Below are positions 63,660 to 64,000 of a stretch of 64,000 bases of DNA, piece by piece. Within the stretch, counting starts at the first letter, position 1; each line of letters begins with the position of its first letter. The notes beneath the pieces were generated by a model. That model had not been told where the DNA came from. It searched no databases and saw nothing but the letters and a program-made list of their open reading frames with translations. The stretch is from Colwellia sp. MB3u-41 (GTDB taxonomy: Bacteria; Pseudomonadota; Gammaproteobacteria; Enterobacterales; Alteromonadaceae): positions 186,001-250,000 of the forward strand of contig NZ_JACGUT010000084.1 of assembly GCF_014076845.1 (NCBI RefSeq), written 5' to 3'. Both the position numbers and the translations under genes were made by a program.

Positions 63660-64000
63660 TGAGTCATATTAAGCAAGTCTTTGTCATACTCTTACTGGCA
63701 TTATTTATTGAGCCTGTTTCAGCTAAAGAGCCATTGGTGGTGGTGGTTAATAAGGACAATCCAGTTGAGCAATTATCTCGCTCAGAACTTATTGATTTGT
63801 TTATGGGTAAATATGTGGCTTTTCCTAATGATATTAAGGCGATACCCGTTGAACTTAATAGTGATCATCAGATTAAAGTTGAATTTTATCAAAATCTTGT
63901 TGGAATGCCCTTGTCACGAGTTAACGCTTATTGGTCAAGATTACGTTTTACCGGTAGAAAACGAATGGCAGTGTTCAAATCAAATGAAAACGATTTAATT
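63659..64000 (+). CDS. PstS-like periplasmic binding protein, 3' truncated
   Basis: 114 codons are visible before the window ends; the stop lies outside. Signal peptide (VFVILLLALFIEPVSAKEP), then PLVVVVNKDNPVEQLSRSEL, IDLFMGKYVAFPNDIKAIPV and EFYQNLVGMPLSRVNAYWS RLRFTG without the space: the pattern of short PBP-like 'phosphate ABC transporter substrate-binding' proteins that lack transporter partners. Its ATG overlaps the stop of the porin-like gene. In related bacteria this pair often precedes a signalling protein, so the next gene may be a kinase or GGDEF protein. Confidence 0.85.
   Translation, partial: MSHIKQVFVILLLALFIEPVSAKEPLVVVVNKDNPVEQLSRSELIDLFMGKYVAFPNDIKAIPVELNSDHQIKVEFYQNLVGMPLSRVNAYWSRLRFTGRKRMAVFKSNENDLI

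Noticed and set aside
63681-63998. Plus-strand 105-codon frame at the right edge
   Set aside because: It is out of phase with the PstS-like gene that starts at 63,659, which has a signal peptide, overlaps the previous stop and shows family motifs.

Overview
This is an AT-rich chromosomal window from a Gram-negative gammaproteobacterium. It carries LpxL, HldE, Lpp, BtuB, RdgC, GlnE, QseE/G/F-type regulators and EttA. Gene content and protein style point to the Alteromonadales, most likely a Colwelliaceae member (Colwellia/Thalassotalea type); that assignment is an inference from gene content, not from a marker gene. No rRNA, tRNA, IS element, prophage or CRISPR array was recognised.

1-11,972 is a vitamin B12 locus. 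A truncated cobC-like phosphatase gene precedes a cobalamin riboswitch that leads a tight operon: btuD, btuC, cobT, cobS, cobU, cobQ, btuF (inner-membrane uptake plus nucleotide-loop assembly, i.e. corrinoid salvage). A second, convergent unit on the minus strand has its own cobalamin riboswitch and encodes btuB and, directly abutting it, a cadherin-like/beta-propeller lipoprotein that resembles in architecture the BtuG surface B12-capture lipoproteins of Bacteroides.

12,422-31,264 is regulatory and envelope-related. It holds a QseE-QseG-QseF operon with a MarR gene, an EF-hand protein, RsuA-type pseudouridine synthase, a RIO-type kinase, an MltB-type lytic transglycosylase and an esterase. 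A self-contained sigma-54 circuit follows: HlyD adaptor, MacB-type ABC ATPase, large FtsX permease, NtrC-type response regulator and NtrY-like kinase, with a sigma-54 promoter and an upstream palindrome in front of the adaptor gene. A transglutaminase-like/TPR lipoprotein comes next.

31,265-40,460 contains an unrecognised 436-aa protein and a minus-strand set related to the poorly understood E. coli yjfIJKL genes: DUF2170, PspA/IM30, DUF2491, a small protein, a two-TM potassium channel, a membrane-embedded spermidine-synthase-like enzyme, a DUF350 membrane protein and a lipoprotein. Three copies of a GACATA-W-TATGTC palindrome lie in front of its two main transcription units and suggest one shared regulator. 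Two copies of a 147-bp tandem repeat, in opposite orientation, each begin directly after the T-tract of an intrinsic terminator.

40,529-49,845 is mostly core: glnE, a TcpQ-like protein, lpxL, hldE, rdgC and an orphan sensor kinase. 50,000-58,910 is a phosphate block: a porin with Pho boxes, phoB-phoR, a pstS preceded by phased Pho half-sites, and a ppk-ppx pair in which ppk is intact but ppx is broken by at least seven lesions. 59,043-64,000 has a GcvR-like ACT protein, a PilZ protein, EttA, and a beta-barrel outer-membrane protein overlapping the start of a PstS-like periplasmic protein that runs off the right edge.
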